From assembly GCA_045806965.1 (NCBI GenBank), contig JBJMIG010000050.1, forward strand, positions 1 through 64,000: 64,000 nt of DNA, in the 5' to 3' direction. The stretch comes from DASYTH01 sp045806965. Lineage in GTDB: Bacteria > Actinomycetota > Actinomycetes > Mycobacteriales > Pseudonocardiaceae. This document shows, one piece after another, positions 31,635-42,151 of the stretch. The first letter of the stretch is position 1, and each line of letters opens with the position of its first letter. Position numbers and translations under genes: made by a program. The notes beneath the pieces are model-generated. The model did not search any database. It saw only the letters and a list, made by a program, of their open reading frames with translations, and was not told where the DNA came from.

Positions 31635-32876
31635 ATGCCCGTATCCGTGGCCTACACCACCACCGGCCTGGTTCTGGTTGAGCACGAGTTCCAGCTGCCG
31701 CTCGACCATTCCCGGCCGGACGGCGAGAAGATCACCGTCTTCGCCCGCGAGGTAGCCGACCCGGACGGCCGGGACCGGCCGTTCCTGCTGTTCCTCCAGG
31801 GCGGACCGGGACATGAAGCGGCCCGGCCGATCGGGTCGCCTCGCTCGCCCGGCTGGCTGGACCGGGCGCTGCGGGACTACCGGGTGCTGATGCTCGACCA
31901 GCGCGGGACCGGCCGATCCACCCCGGTGGACGAATTGGCCGGCCGCACACCGCAGGAGCAGGCCGACTACCTGGCCCACTTCCGCGCCGACGCGATCGTG
32001 CGGGACGCCGAGCTGATCCGCGACGAGCTGGGCCACCAACCCTGGAGCGTGCTCGGCCAGTCCTTCGGCGGATTCTGTGCGTTCACCTACCTTTCCCATG
32101 CACCCCAGGGGTTGCGCGAGGTGTTCATCACCGGCGGGGTGCCGCCGGTCGGCCGACACATCGACGAGGTCTACCGGGCCACCTACGCCAGAACCATCGC
32201 TCGGGTGCAGCGCTACTACCGGCGCTATCCGGCGGACCGGGACCGGGTTCGGGAGCTGTACGAGCTGCTCGAGACCAAGGACGTCCGGCTGCCCGACGGG
32301 GACCGCCTGACCGGCCGGCGGCTGCGTCAGCTCGGCAGCATGCTCGGCATGAGCTACGGCGCGGACCAGCTGCACTACCTGCTTGAGCTGCCGGTCGACT
32401 CGGCGGCGTTCCGGTACGACCTGCTCGAAGCACAGGCGTTCGCCCGAAACCCGCTCTACACCCTGCTGCACGAGCCCTGCTACGGCGACGGCAACAACAC
32501 GCGCTGGTCGGCCCAACGCACCCTGCCGCGGGACTACGAGCGCGACGTCACGCTGCTCACCGGCGAGCACAGCTACCCATGGATGTTCGAGGACTACGGC
32601 GGCCTTGCCCCGCTCAAGGACGCGGCCGGGCTGCTCGCCGCGCGCACCTGGCCGCGGCTCTACGACCCGGAGCGGTTGCGGAACAACGAGGTCCCGGTCG
32701 CCGCGGCGGTGTACGCGGAGGATCTGTACGTGGAGGCGGAGTTCTCCATGCGGGCCGCGGCCGGCGTCCGGAACATGCGCTGCTGGCTGACCAACGAGTA
32801 CGACCACAACGGCCTGCGCGCGGACGGCTCGCGCATCCTGTCCCGCCTGATCGACCTCACCACCGGCCGCGCCTAA
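31635..32876 (+). CDS. Alpha/beta hydrolase, prolyl iminopeptidase-like
   Basis: A 413-residue S33-type hydrolase: FLLFLQGGPGHEAARP (HGGPG oxyanion loop as QGGPG), LMLDQRGTGRSTPV, nucleophile elbow VLGQSFGGFCAFTYL, and a C-terminal YDHNGLRADG with the catalytic His. HGGPG plus DQRG plus GQSxGG is characteristic of proline iminopeptidases and related aminopeptidases that free N-terminal residues, often Pro, from peptides. No signal peptide, so cytoplasmic. It lies 16 bp after the lipoprotein gene, likely the same transcript. Ends before a family A repeat. Confidence 0.88.
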   Translation: MPVSVAYTTTGLVLVEHEFQLPLDHSRPDGEKITVFAREVADPDGRDRPFLLFLQGGPGHEAARPIGSPRSPGWLDRALRDYRVLMLDQRGTGRSTPVDELAGRTPQEQADYLAHFRADAIVRDAELIRDELGHQPWSVLGQSFGGFCAFTYLSHAPQGLREVFITGGVPPVGRHIDEVYRATYARTIARVQRYYRRYPADRDRVRELYELLETKDVRLPDGDRLTGRRLRQLGSMLGMSYGADQLHYLLELPVDSAAFRYDLLEAQAFARNPLYTLLHEPCYGDGNNTRWSAQRTLPRDYERDVTLLTGEHSYPWMFEDYGGLAPLKDAAGLLAARTWPRLYDPERLRNNEVPVAAAVYAEDLYVEAEFSMRAAAGVRNMRCWLTNEYDHNGLRADGSRILSRLIDLTTGRA

Positions 32877-32921
32877 CCCCACGCCTCCCAACGCCGGCGC
32901 ATCGCCGGCCAACGTGCTCGT

Positions 32922-32976
32922 ACAGCGCAAGGTCACCTTCATTCGCTTCCAAACGCGCAAGGTGACATTCCGCTGT
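32922..32976. terminator. Repeat family A, copy 3: long inverted repeat between convergent genes
   Basis: Arms 32922-32939 and 32959-32976 pair with two mismatches over 18 nt and a 19-nt loop, between the hydrolase stop and the TetR stop. It contains a 20-bp word identical to copy 2. Confidence 0.75.
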
Positions 32977-33022
32977 ATCTCAGCGCTCGGCGCAGCTCGC
33001 TCGGGCGGCTTGCGCCGCGTAC

Positions 33023-33054
33023 CGCGGAACTCAGTTGCCTGAGCGCGCGTGTTC
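33023..33054. repeat. Repeat family B, locus 3, forming the 3' end of a TetR gene
   Basis: One unit plus flank. Read on the minus strand, it supplies the last codons (ARSGN) and the TGA stop of the TetR gene at 33031. Confidence 0.65.
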
Positions 33055-33702
33055 CCGGGCCAGTACGCCGGCGAGTTGGGTGGTCAGGGTATCGCGCAGC
33101 ATGTCGGCGAAGGCGAGGTGCGGGACGTCGAGGCCGAGCTCGTCGATGGCCTGCCGGACCGCATCGGTGGGATGGGCGAACGGCCAGAGCCCGGCCACGA
33201 TCACCAGCACGGCCTGCACGAAGCGCAGCGCGCCCGGCGCACTGAGGCCGGGCACCCGCTCCCGCACCAGCCCGGCCAGGATCTCGCCGATGTCCCCGGT
33301 GGCCAGCTTGAACCGCCGGGCCCGGTCGACCGAGATGTTGCGCTCCAGCACGCTGGCCGTGACGCTGATCAGTTCGCACAGCAACGGCCGCTCGACCAGC
33401 GCGTCGGCCAGCGCCAGCGCCGTCGCTTCACCCTCCACGGTGGACAGCCGGGCCGGGAGGTCGGCCAGCCACTCGCGGGCGACGCGGTCGAGCAGCTCGA
33501 GGAAGACCTCCTCGCGGGTCTCGAAGTACCGCAGCACATTGGACTTGGCCAGTCCGACGCGCTTGCTCAGCTCGCGCAGGCTGATGTCGGTGACCGTGGA
33601 CTCGGCGAGCATCTCCGCGGCCGCGTCGAGGATCGCCTGCCGGCGTGCCTCCCGCTGTTCGGGCCGCCGGGCGCGCTGAAACCCGCAGCTCGCTTCCGTC
33701 AC
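33031..33702 (-). CDS. TetR-family regulator
   Basis: A 223-residue TetR protein. HTH: REARRQAILDAAAEMLAESTVTDISLRELSKRVGLAKSNVLRYFETREEVFLELL, followed by a helical ligand domain. It is divergent from the SDR at 33793 across 90 bp containing TCTTGTTTAAGAGACC-like partial symmetry near 33730-33750, and probably represses that SDR and itself. The last residues and the stop codon are encoded by a family B repeat, suggesting the original C-terminus was replaced or extended. The acyl-type ligand pocket cannot be defined from sequence. Confidence 0.88.
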   Translation of the reverse strand: MTEASCGFQRARRPEQREARRQAILDAAAEMLAESTVTDISLRELSKRVGLAKSNVLRYFETREEVFLELLDRVAREWLADLPARLSTVEGEATALALADALVERPLLCELISVTASVLERNISVDRARRFKLATGDIGEILAGLVRERVPGLSAPGALRFVQAVLVIVAGLWPFAHPTDAVRQAIDELGLDVPHLAFADMLRDTLTTQLAGVLAREHARSGN

Positions 33703-33792
33703 CGCCCGACAATATCAGACCGCTGGGCTCTTGTTTAAGAGACCAGTGGTCTGATAGCTTCGGTCACATTGGTTCCCCAAGAGGAGATGACG

Positions 33793-34710
33793 ATGAAGGA
33801 CCTCACCCTGCCCGACCTGTCCGGCAAGCTGGCCGTGATCACCGGCTCGAACAGCGGCATCGGCCTCGGCGCCGCCACCCGCCTCGCCGGTGCGGGCGCC
33901 GACGTGATCCTGGCGGTGCGCAACGAGGCCAAGGGCGCGGGCGCGGTACGGGAGATCCGCGCCGCCCATCCCGGCGCCTCGGTCTCGGTCGAACTGCTCG
34001 ATCTGTCGAGTTTGGACTCGATCGCCGCGTTCGCCGACCGGCTGCACCAGCGCGACCGCCCGATCGACATCCTGATCAACAACGCCGGGGTGATGATGCC
34101 CCCCACCCGGCACACCACCTCGGACGGCTTCGAGCTCCAGTTCGGCACCAACCACCTCGGCCACTTCGCCCTTACCGGTCGGCTGCTTCCGTTGCTCCGC
34201 AAGGCGTCCGCACCGCGCGTGGTGTCCTTGTCGAGCGGCGCCGCCCGGGTCGGCCGGATAAATTTCGACGATCTTCAGTGGGAGCGCCGCTACCGCGCCA
34301 TTCCCGCCTACGGGCAGTCGAAGCTGGCCAACCTGCTGTTCATGCTCGAGCTCGGCCGGCGGAGCAGGCGCCACGACTGGGGCATCCTGAGCAACGCCGC
34401 CCATCCCGGCGCCACGAGGACCAACCTGCAGAGCGCCGGTCCGGGCATGGGCCGCGACTCGGCCGGCTGGTCCATGCGAATCAGCAACCTGCTGCCCGTC
34501 TGGCAGGAGATCCCGCAGGGCTGCCTGCCCACCCTTTACGCCGCCACCGGCGCGGAGGCCACCGACGGCGGCTACTACGGGCCTGACGGCCTCATGGAGA
34601 TGCGCGGCTTCCCCGCCCCGGCCAAGTTCCCCAGCCGCGCACTTGACGAGCAGACCGCCACCCGGCTCTGGCAAGCCTCGGAAGACCTCACCAAGGTCCG
34701 CTTCGAGTAG
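33793..34710 (+). CDS. SDR oxidoreductase, retinol-dehydrogenase/protochlorophyllide-reductase-like
   Basis: A 305-residue extended SDR: GKLAVITGSNSGIGLGAATRLAGAGADVILAVRN, LDLSSLDSI, NNAGVM, FGTNHLGHFALTGRLLP, SLSSGA and catalytic YGQSK. The NHLGHF and SSGA wording is typical of the large RDH-like actinomycete subgroup. ATG 33793 has AGAGGAG at about 6 bp and gives the usual short N-terminus; ATG 33787 is possible. It is the probable target of the divergent TetR. Substrate unknown; a housekeeping detoxification role is likely. Confidence 0.88.
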   Translation: MKDLTLPDLSGKLAVITGSNSGIGLGAATRLAGAGADVILAVRNEAKGAGAVREIRAAHPGASVSVELLDLSSLDSIAAFADRLHQRDRPIDILINNAGVMMPPTRHTTSDGFELQFGTNHLGHFALTGRLLPLLRKASAPRVVSLSSGAARVGRINFDDLQWERRYRAIPAYGQSKLANLLFMLELGRRSRRHDWGILSNAAHPGATRTNLQSAGPGMGRDSAGWSMRISNLLPVWQEIPQGCLPTLYAATGAEATDGGYYGPDGLMEMRGFPAPAKFPSRALDEQTATRLWQASEDLTKVRFE

Positions 34711-34717
34711 CCACGCG

Positions 34718-37417
34718 TCAGGTGGCGAGCAGCAGAGCATCGACCGCGGCCAGCAACGGCCCGGCGGCGCTGCCCTCGCCCGGCACGGCGGCGGCACGCG
34801 CCGCCGCCTCGGCCGCCTCCCGCGCGGCGAGCTCGTCCGGCACCAGCGGGACGGCGCCGAGCCGGCGGCGCTCCCGGCCGGTGATCTCAAGCAGCCGCAA
34901 CGCTTCCGCCGGCTGGCCGGCCTCGGCGGCCAGGCAGGCGAAGCCGTCGACGGCGTCCAGCATGCCGTCCGGTAGATCCAGATCCCGGTACAGCGCAAGG
35001 CTTTCCCGATACCGCAGCCGGGCGGCGGCCGGCCGGCCGGTCTGCCGGTCGACGAAACCCAGGCTGGCCAGCGCTCCGGCCGCGCCGCGCCGGTCCGTCC
35101 GCTCCCGGAACTCCTCGAGCGCGCCGGTGAACGCTTCGGCAGCGGGCTCGGGCCGGCCGAGACAGCGCAGCACCAGCCCCAGATCGACGCGCGCCTCGGC
35201 GCGCCGGTCACCGGCCCGGTCCAGGCCCTCTTCGGCGAGGCGCAGCGCCGTGGCCAGGTCCCGCCGGGCAAGCGCCGCCCGGCACAACCCGGACCGTGCC
35301 GCGCGAACTCCCGGCTCGTCCCCGAGCGCCCGGTACACCGCAAGGGATTCCTCGTACCCCGGCCTGGCGTCGGCGCCGCCGCGCCAGGTGAGCCAGGCCA
35401 GGGCGAGCAGCCCGGCGCCGCGCTCCGGGGTCGGCTCCGGTCCGGCCGCGGCGAGCGCCCGGTCGAGCCAGCCGCGTGCCTCGGCGGCCAGCCCGCGCGC
35501 CCACCAGTACCACGACAACGGCGCGGCGATCTCCAGTGCCAGCACGGGATCCCGTCCGACGGTTGCGGTCCGGTCCAGCGCCGTGCGCAGGTTCGCCTCG
35601 TCCGAGCTGAGCCGGCGCAGCACCTCGGCGTGCCCTGGGCCGCCGAACCCCTCGGCAGTGCCGGCGAGCGTCGCGCACCACAGCGCGTGCCGGTGCCGGG
35701 TCCACTCCGCCTCGCCGGACTCGGCCAGTGCCTCGGCGGCGTACTCCCGGACCAGTTCGGGCAGCCGGTACCGGGTTGCGGCCGGCGCCGGCTCGCTGTC
35801 CAGCAACGCGGCCTCGACCAACCGCGCGACCGACCCGGCGGCCAGGCCCGGCGGCGCGCCGGTGACCGGCTCGGCGGCGTCCTCCGGCAGCCCGCCGGCG
35901 AACACCGACAGTCGGCGAAACAGTGTCTGCTCCGCCGGGGTGAGCAGTTCATGGGCGCAGCCGATCGCGGCCGGCAGGATGTGCCGCGCCGCCGGCCTCG
36001 GGCCGGCCCGCAGAAGCGCCCGGTCCAGCCGCCCGGCCACCTCGTCGAGGTCGCACACCCGCAGCTGGGCGGCGATCAGCTCGATGGCGAGCGGCAGCCC
36101 GTCGAGCCGCCGCGCCAGCGACGCGACCAGCCCGACGTTCTCGCTGTGCACGGTGAATTCGGGCCACGCCACGGCACCACGGTCGGCAAAGAGCCGAACC
36201 GCGTCGGTCCGCACGGCGATCACGCCCGGGTGGCCCTCGCCGGGCACGGTCAGCCCGCCGAGCGGCCACACCTGCTCGCCGGGCACGTCGAGCGGCTCTC
36301 GGCCGGTGGCCAGCACGCGCGGCCCGGCTGGCCCCTCGATCAGCTCCGCGACCAGCTTCGCCGCGCTGTTCGGCGCGTACTGGCAGTTGTCGAGCAGCAG
36401 CAGGCTCTGGCCGGCGCGCAGCCGGGCGGCCAGCAGATCGACCAGCGGCTCGTCCACCGCGGGCCGCACGCCGAGCACGGCGGCGACCTGTTCGGCCGCG
36501 TCCCCGCCGGGCGCCAGCGCGGCCAGGTCCACCAGGTGCACGGCCCCCCGGTGAGCCATCGCCGCCTCCCTGGCCAGCCGGCTCTTGCCGGCCCCGCCCG
36601 TGCCGGTCACGGTCAGCAGCCGAGCGCCCGCCAGCCGCTCGACGAGCTGAGCCAGCTCCCGGCGCCGCCCAATGAACCGCCGGGCCGACCCGGGCACCAC
36701 GGCCGGCCGGTCCAGCATCGGGTCGCCGTGTTCGATCGCCGCGGCGAGCTCCGCCAGCTCGGCGCCGCTCGGACCCCCGCGCGCCCGGTACCTCGCCCTG
36801 GCCTCGGCGGCCCGCCCGCACCGGCAGAGCGCCAGCAGGTACAGCCCGAAGAGCCGGTCCCGGTCCGGATGCGCGGCCGCCAGCTCGGTCAGCTCGGCGA
36901 GCACGCCGGCGTGCCGGCCAAGGGTGAGCTCGGCGTCCAGCCGGTCCTCGAGCGCGCCGAGCCGCAGCTCGGTCAGCCGCCGCCGGGCGGCCTCGACGTC
37001 GGGGGCGTCCGGCACACCGCCGAACGGCTCGCCCCGCCAGAGCGCGAGCGCCTCGGTCAGCTCGGCGACCGCACGCTCCGGATCCGTGCGGAGGTGCCGG
37101 CGGGCCTCCTCGACGAGCGCGGCGAAGCGCAGCGCGTCCACCTCGTCCGGGCCGACCGCGAGCAGGTGGCCGGCGGCGACGGTGGCCACCCGTTCACCAA
37201 GTACCTTGCGCAGCTCGGCAACGTGCGCCTTGACCGCGGCCGCGGCGCCGGCCACCGACTCGTCGCCGGACACCTGTGCGGCCAGCCGCCTGGCCGGTAC
37301 CGCGGTGCCGGCGTTGGCCAGCAGGATCCCAAGCACCGCACGAGGTCCCGGTCCACCAATCCGGACCGGCTCCGCGCTGCCGAGGACATCCAGCGGGCCA
37401 AGGACACGAAATTCCAC
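34718..37417 (-). CDS. AfsR-like regulator: SARP domains plus NB-ARC ATPase plus TPR
   Basis: An 899-residue large SARP. N-terminal winged helix (MEFRVLGPLDVLGSAEPVRIGGPGPRAVLGILL), BTAD (LALWRGEPFGGV, RLTELRLGALEDRLDAELTLGRH), then a STAND ATPase with Walker A TGTGGAGKSRLA, Walker B SLLLLDNCQY and RVLATGREPL sensor, and C-terminal TPR-like helical repeats. AfsR-type proteins integrate a signal through the ATPase/TPR part to activate target promoters. It reads away from the double-HTH LuxR gene; the 226-bp divergent region holds a striking 17-bp stem. It may be a pleiotropic regulator rather than specific to one cluster. Confidence 0.9.
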   Translation of the reverse strand: MEFRVLGPLDVLGSAEPVRIGGPGPRAVLGILLANAGTAVPARRLAAQVSGDESVAGAAAAVKAHVAELRKVLGERVATVAAGHLLAVGPDEVDALRFAALVEEARRHLRTDPERAVAELTEALALWRGEPFGGVPDAPDVEAARRRLTELRLGALEDRLDAELTLGRHAGVLAELTELAAAHPDRDRLFGLYLLALCRCGRAAEARARYRARGGPSGAELAELAAAIEHGDPMLDRPAVVPGSARRFIGRRRELAQLVERLAGARLLTVTGTGGAGKSRLAREAAMAHRGAVHLVDLAALAPGGDAAEQVAAVLGVRPAVDEPLVDLLAARLRAGQSLLLLDNCQYAPNSAAKLVAELIEGPAGPRVLATGREPLDVPGEQVWPLGGLTVPGEGHPGVIAVRTDAVRLFADRGAVAWPEFTVHSENVGLVASLARRLDGLPLAIELIAAQLRVCDLDEVAGRLDRALLRAGPRPAARHILPAAIGCAHELLTPAEQTLFRRLSVFAGGLPEDAAEPVTGAPPGLAAGSVARLVEAALLDSEPAPAATRYRLPELVREYAAEALAESGEAEWTRHRHALWCATLAGTAEGFGGPGHAEVLRRLSSDEANLRTALDRTATVGRDPVLALEIAAPLSWYWWARGLAAEARGWLDRALAAAGPEPTPERGAGLLALAWLTWRGGADARPGYEESLAVYRALGDEPGVRAARSGLCRAALARRDLATALRLAEEGLDRAGDRRAEARVDLGLVLRCLGRPEPAAEAFTGALEEFRERTDRRGAAGALASLGFVDRQTGRPAAARLRYRESLALYRDLDLPDGMLDAVDGFACLAAEAGQPAEALRLLEITGRERRRLGAVPLVPDELAAREAAEAAARAAAVPGEGSAAGPLLAAVDALLLAT

Positions 37418-37470
37418 CGTGGATCACCCGAAATGATTGTCGCATTCACGGCCCGCAACGTGAGGCGCAC

Positions 37471-37511
37471 GGAGGGGGTGACCGGCCGCGGCGTGGCCGG
37501 TCACCCCCTCC
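37471..37511. terminator. Perfect 17-bp stem, 7-nt loop, in a divergent intergenic region
   Basis: 37471-37487 and 37495-37511 are exact inverted copies. This looks like a strong terminator, yet it sits between two divergent gene starts. It may attenuate one of the leaders or insulate the two promoters. Confidence 0.7.
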
Positions 37512-37643
37512 GGGGACCAACGGTACGGCCATCGGGTCGGCCCGGCGCGCTGGTTCGCGAATTGCCCTTGGTGGGCTGGACCTTCTGTTCGCGCGCTGGC
37601 TAGCGTCGAAGATCTTCCGCACCTCATGGGGGTTCAGGGGCCG

Positions 37644-38675
37644 ATGCCGGTGACACCGTCGGAGTTTCGCCGCGGCCCACGGAAGGTGGTCATCCGGTTC
37701 GCCGACCCGCTGCTGCGCGACACGGTGGCCAGTTGGGTGGACTCGCTGCCCGGCTATCAGGTGGCCGGCGCGGTCGAGGGGGCCGCCGCGCTGATCAAGC
37801 TGTGCACCGTGCGGCCGCCGGACGTGGCCGTGGTGCAGGTGCGCTCCGCCGAGCGCATCGAGCTGAGTCTGATCGCGGAGTTGTGCTGTGTGCGCCCCGG
37901 CCCGCACGTCGTCGGGCTGCACCAGGCGCTTGACCCGGCCAGCCTGCTGCGGTTGCACCGGGCCGGGGCGAACCGGCTGGTGAGCAGCCGGCTCGGGCTG
38001 CCGGCCCTGCGCGCGGCACTCGGGGAGCCGGACGACGAGCCGGCCGGGCGGCCGGGACGGGGCGCGCTGAGCGAGCGCGAACTGGAGATCCTTGCCCTGC
38101 TCAGCGCGGGCTGCTCGGTGGCCGACATCGCCTCCGCGCTTGAGATCAGCGCGCACACCGTGGCCAACCACAAGCGGCACATCTTCACCAAGCTGAACGT
38201 GCACAGCCGGGCGCAGGCAGTGGCCCAGGTCGGCCGGCTCGGGCTGGTCCGGGGCCCGCTCGAGGGTCGCCGGTCTGACCGGGTGGTCGTGGTCGATCGG
38301 CAACCGGACCACCGAAGCGCCGTGGTCGACGCGCTGCGCCGAGGCGCCGGTGCGGTGCTCGCCGACGCCGACGTGGCAGAACTGCTCCCCGCGGTGAACG
38401 CTCTGGTTCGGGCCGGCTACCTGGTCGCGGCCGAGGAGGTGATGCGGGATCTGCTAGCCGGCGCGGCGGCCACCCGCCCGCACCTCACCAGGCGGGAGCG
38501 GGAGATCCTCAACGCGGTTGCCCGAGGGCGGTCGGTGGCGCAGACCGCGGCGGCGCTCGGCGTCGCGGTCAAGACCGTGCAGAGCCAGCACCGCCAGCTT
38601 TTCGCCAAGCTCGGCGCGCGTAACCGGGTAGCCGCCCTGGCCAGGGCCCGCCAGTTGGGCCTGGTCGAGCGTTGA
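37644..38675 (+). CDS. Regulator with two LuxR-type HTH domains
   Basis: A 343-residue protein made of two receiver-like plus HTH units. First unit: a degenerate receiver (VVIRFADPLLRDTVASWV) then HTH GALSERELEILALLSAGCSVADIASALEISAHTVANHKRHIFTKLNVHSRAQAV. Second: a shorter degenerate receiver (VVVVDRQPDHRSAVVDAL) then HTH HLTRREREILNAVARGRSVAQTAAALGVAVKTVQSQHRQLFAKLGARNRVAAL. No phospho-acceptor Asp is evident in either receiver, so it is probably not a classical response regulator. One chain with two DNA-binding heads could span two operator half-sites. ATG 37644 follows AGGGG; the frame opens at 37626. Confidence 0.85.
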   Translation: MPVTPSEFRRGPRKVVIRFADPLLRDTVASWVDSLPGYQVAGAVEGAAALIKLCTVRPPDVAVVQVRSAERIELSLIAELCCVRPGPHVVGLHQALDPASLLRLHRAGANRLVSSRLGLPALRAALGEPDDEPAGRPGRGALSERELEILALLSAGCSVADIASALEISAHTVANHKRHIFTKLNVHSRAQAVAQVGRLGLVRGPLEGRRSDRVVVVDRQPDHRSAVVDALRRGAGAVLADADVAELLPAVNALVRAGYLVAAEEVMRDLLAGAAATRPHLTRREREILNAVARGRSVAQTAAALGVAVKTVQSQHRQLFAKLGARNRVAALARARQLGLVER

Positions 38676-39105
38676 GCACGACACCGGCCAGCGCGCCGAA
38701 CGCGACATGATCCAATACCTGCGGGAGCACCGGAAGCGCCCGGATGCGGGGATAGCGCCGCCCGACCAGCCCGAGATCGAGCGCGGCGACGGCCAGCCCG
38801 GCGAGCCCACCCCAGGCCACGGCATTGCGGCGGGGTAGCACCGCGGCCAGCACCACGCCCCAACCGACGGAGAGTCCGAAGTGGACCGGGATCGCGGCGG
38901 CGATCAGCCGCCCCCGGCGGCGTTCGTCAGGCAGCAGCAACGTGCCGGCCGCGACGGTGGCTTCGACCGGATCGCCGTGGGTGAGCAGCGCGTGCAGGGT
39001 GGACGGCGCGCCGCTCAGTGCGCCGGCGACCAGTCCGGCCGGCACGCCCAGCCGAATCGCGCGGAGCGGTCGCGCGACTGACCCCGGCGGACGAACGTTG
39101 GGCAC
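38569..39105 (-). CDS. Conserved integral membrane protein of unknown function
   Basis: About 178 residues with four to five hydrophobic helices: GVPAGLVAGALSGAPSTLHALLTHGDPVEATVAAGTLLLP, IPVHFGLSVGWGVVLAAVLPRRNAVAWGGLAGLAVAALDLGLVGRR and QVLDHVAFGALAGVVL. The pattern is familiar from actinomycete membrane proteins of unknown function. Its 3' end overlaps the LuxR gene on the other strand by 107 bp. The start is uncertain; GTG 39105 is chosen because the upstream part of the open frame is not membrane-like. The overlap lowers confidence in the C-terminal 35 residues. Confidence 0.6.
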   Translation of the reverse strand: MPNVRPPGSVARPLRAIRLGVPAGLVAGALSGAPSTLHALLTHGDPVEATVAAGTLLLPDERRRGRLIAAAIPVHFGLSVGWGVVLAAVLPRRNAVAWGGLAGLAVAALDLGLVGRRYPRIRALPVLPQVLDHVAFGALAGVVLNARPGPTGGPWPGRLPGYARRAWRKAGGAGSARS

Positions 39106-39235
39106 CGGCAGAGCGTACCGCCGCGGCCCAACTCCGCGGCCCAACTCCGCTACCGGGCCGGTCGCCGCCAACTCGAGGTCCGGTGGAGCCCCGGTCACTT
39201 GTCGTGGCCGGGGCTCTACTCCATCCGGGTGACGC

Positions 39236-39277
39236 AAGGTCTAGACCTTGACACACAAGTGGTCTAGACCACATATT
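39236..39277 (+). promoter_or_regulatory. Chitinase promoter with two DasR-type (dre) operators
   Basis: Two 14-bp perfect palindromes around GGTCTAGACC lie at 39236-39249 and 39259-39272. A TTGACA -35 box is at 39248-39253 and CATATT at 39272-39277 (18-bp spacing), so one operator overlaps the -35 and the other fills the spacer. This matches the N-acetylglucosamine repressor DasR element (dre) consensus. Confidence 0.85.
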
Positions 39278-39312
39278 CGTTCTACAACCCTGCATCCACC
39301 AAGGAGACATCG

Positions 39313-40924
<1,612 letters not shown>

Positions 40925-40950
<26 letters not shown>

Positions 40951-42151
40951 CCTCTCGCACGATCCGCGCGGTCTGCCTGGCCCCGTCACTGGCCCGGTAG
41001 GCCGCGCGGATCTTCCCGGCCGCGGCCCGGATCGGGCCGTCCCGGTCGAGCAGTTGGGCCAGTGCCCGGGTGACCGTCGCCGGGTCGAGCTGCTCGCGTT
41101 CCATGGCAAGGCCGGCACCGGCACGCCGCACCAGCCCGGCCTGCATCGGCTGGTCACTGGCCAGCGGAACAACCAGAAGCGGTACGCCGCAGTACATCCC
41201 CTCCATGACCGAGTTCGCCCCGCCGTGCGTGACGAACGCGTCGGCCCGCTCGAGCAGGGCCAACTGCGGGGCATAGGGCACCGCGAGCACATGCCCGGGC
41301 AGCTCGCCGGACCGCTGCGCCACGGCCACCGAACTGATCACGAGCGCGGCGCCGAGCTCGGCCGTTGCCGTGATCAGAGCGTCCACTTCGGACCCGGCGT
41401 CCAGCCGGGCGTGCACCGAACCGAAGGAGGTGTAGACCAACGGCCGGCCGGCGGGCAGCCGGTCGAACGGGAAGTCCGGTTCGTCGCCCCGCGGCTGGGG
41501 CGGGATCGACGGTCCGACCAGCCAGGTGCGCTCCGGCGGCGTCAGGTCGCCCACCAGCTCCCTGGTGCCGAACACCACGTTGGCGTGCGGCGACGGGCAC
41601 TCGAAGAGCCGGAACTCGGGATTCAGGCCGTACCGGGCGAAAAGCTCCGCGCGCGGCTCGACCAACCGGGACATGTCGCCGCGGTAGGCGTCACTGAAAC
41701 CGGGCGGGTGCAACAACTTCAGACCCGCGCACACGCCGACCCATGGCACCCCGGCACGATGGCAGGCGACGATCCCGGGATACGCCATGGTGTCCGCGAC
41801 CGCGACGTCGGGCCGGAACTCATCGATCAGGTCAGCCACCCCGGGCAGCAACGGTTCCACCGGGTCGAGGAAGAACGTGCGGTAGACCTGCCAGACCCGG
41901 GCCGGATCGCGGGCGATCGGGGCCATCTCCTCCGGGCTTGGCATGGTGCCGGCGGGCAGCGGCGGCGGGGAAAGCAACCGCACCCCCAGGCCCTTCACCT
42001 GAGCCAGATCCGCCTGGCCCATCGGGGTCGGCAGCGGCAGCCAGCCAACCTCGTGCCCGTCGGCCATCAGCCACTGCACCACGCCGACCAGCGGGTTGAG
42101 GTGGCCCTTCGACCCGCCGCCGACCTGTAGCGAGATGACCAGAACCCGCAT
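40925..42151 (-). CDS. UDP-glycosyltransferase of the MGT/GT1 type
   Basis: A 408-residue GT-B enzyme: MRVLVISLQVGGGSKGHLNPLVGVVQWL at the N-terminus, VAVADTMAYPGIVACHRAGVPWVG in the acceptor half, and the donor-binding C-terminal half with VYTSFGSVHARLD, VPYAPQLALLERADAFVTHGGANSVMEGMYCGVPLLVVPLASDQPMQA. These are the signatures of macrolide and antibiotic glycosyltransferases using nucleotide sugars. ATG 42151 overlaps the stop of the dehydrogenase-like gene (ATGA). It could glycosylate, and thereby inactivate or finish, a small molecule, with the nearby MFS pump exporting it. Confidence 0.9.
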
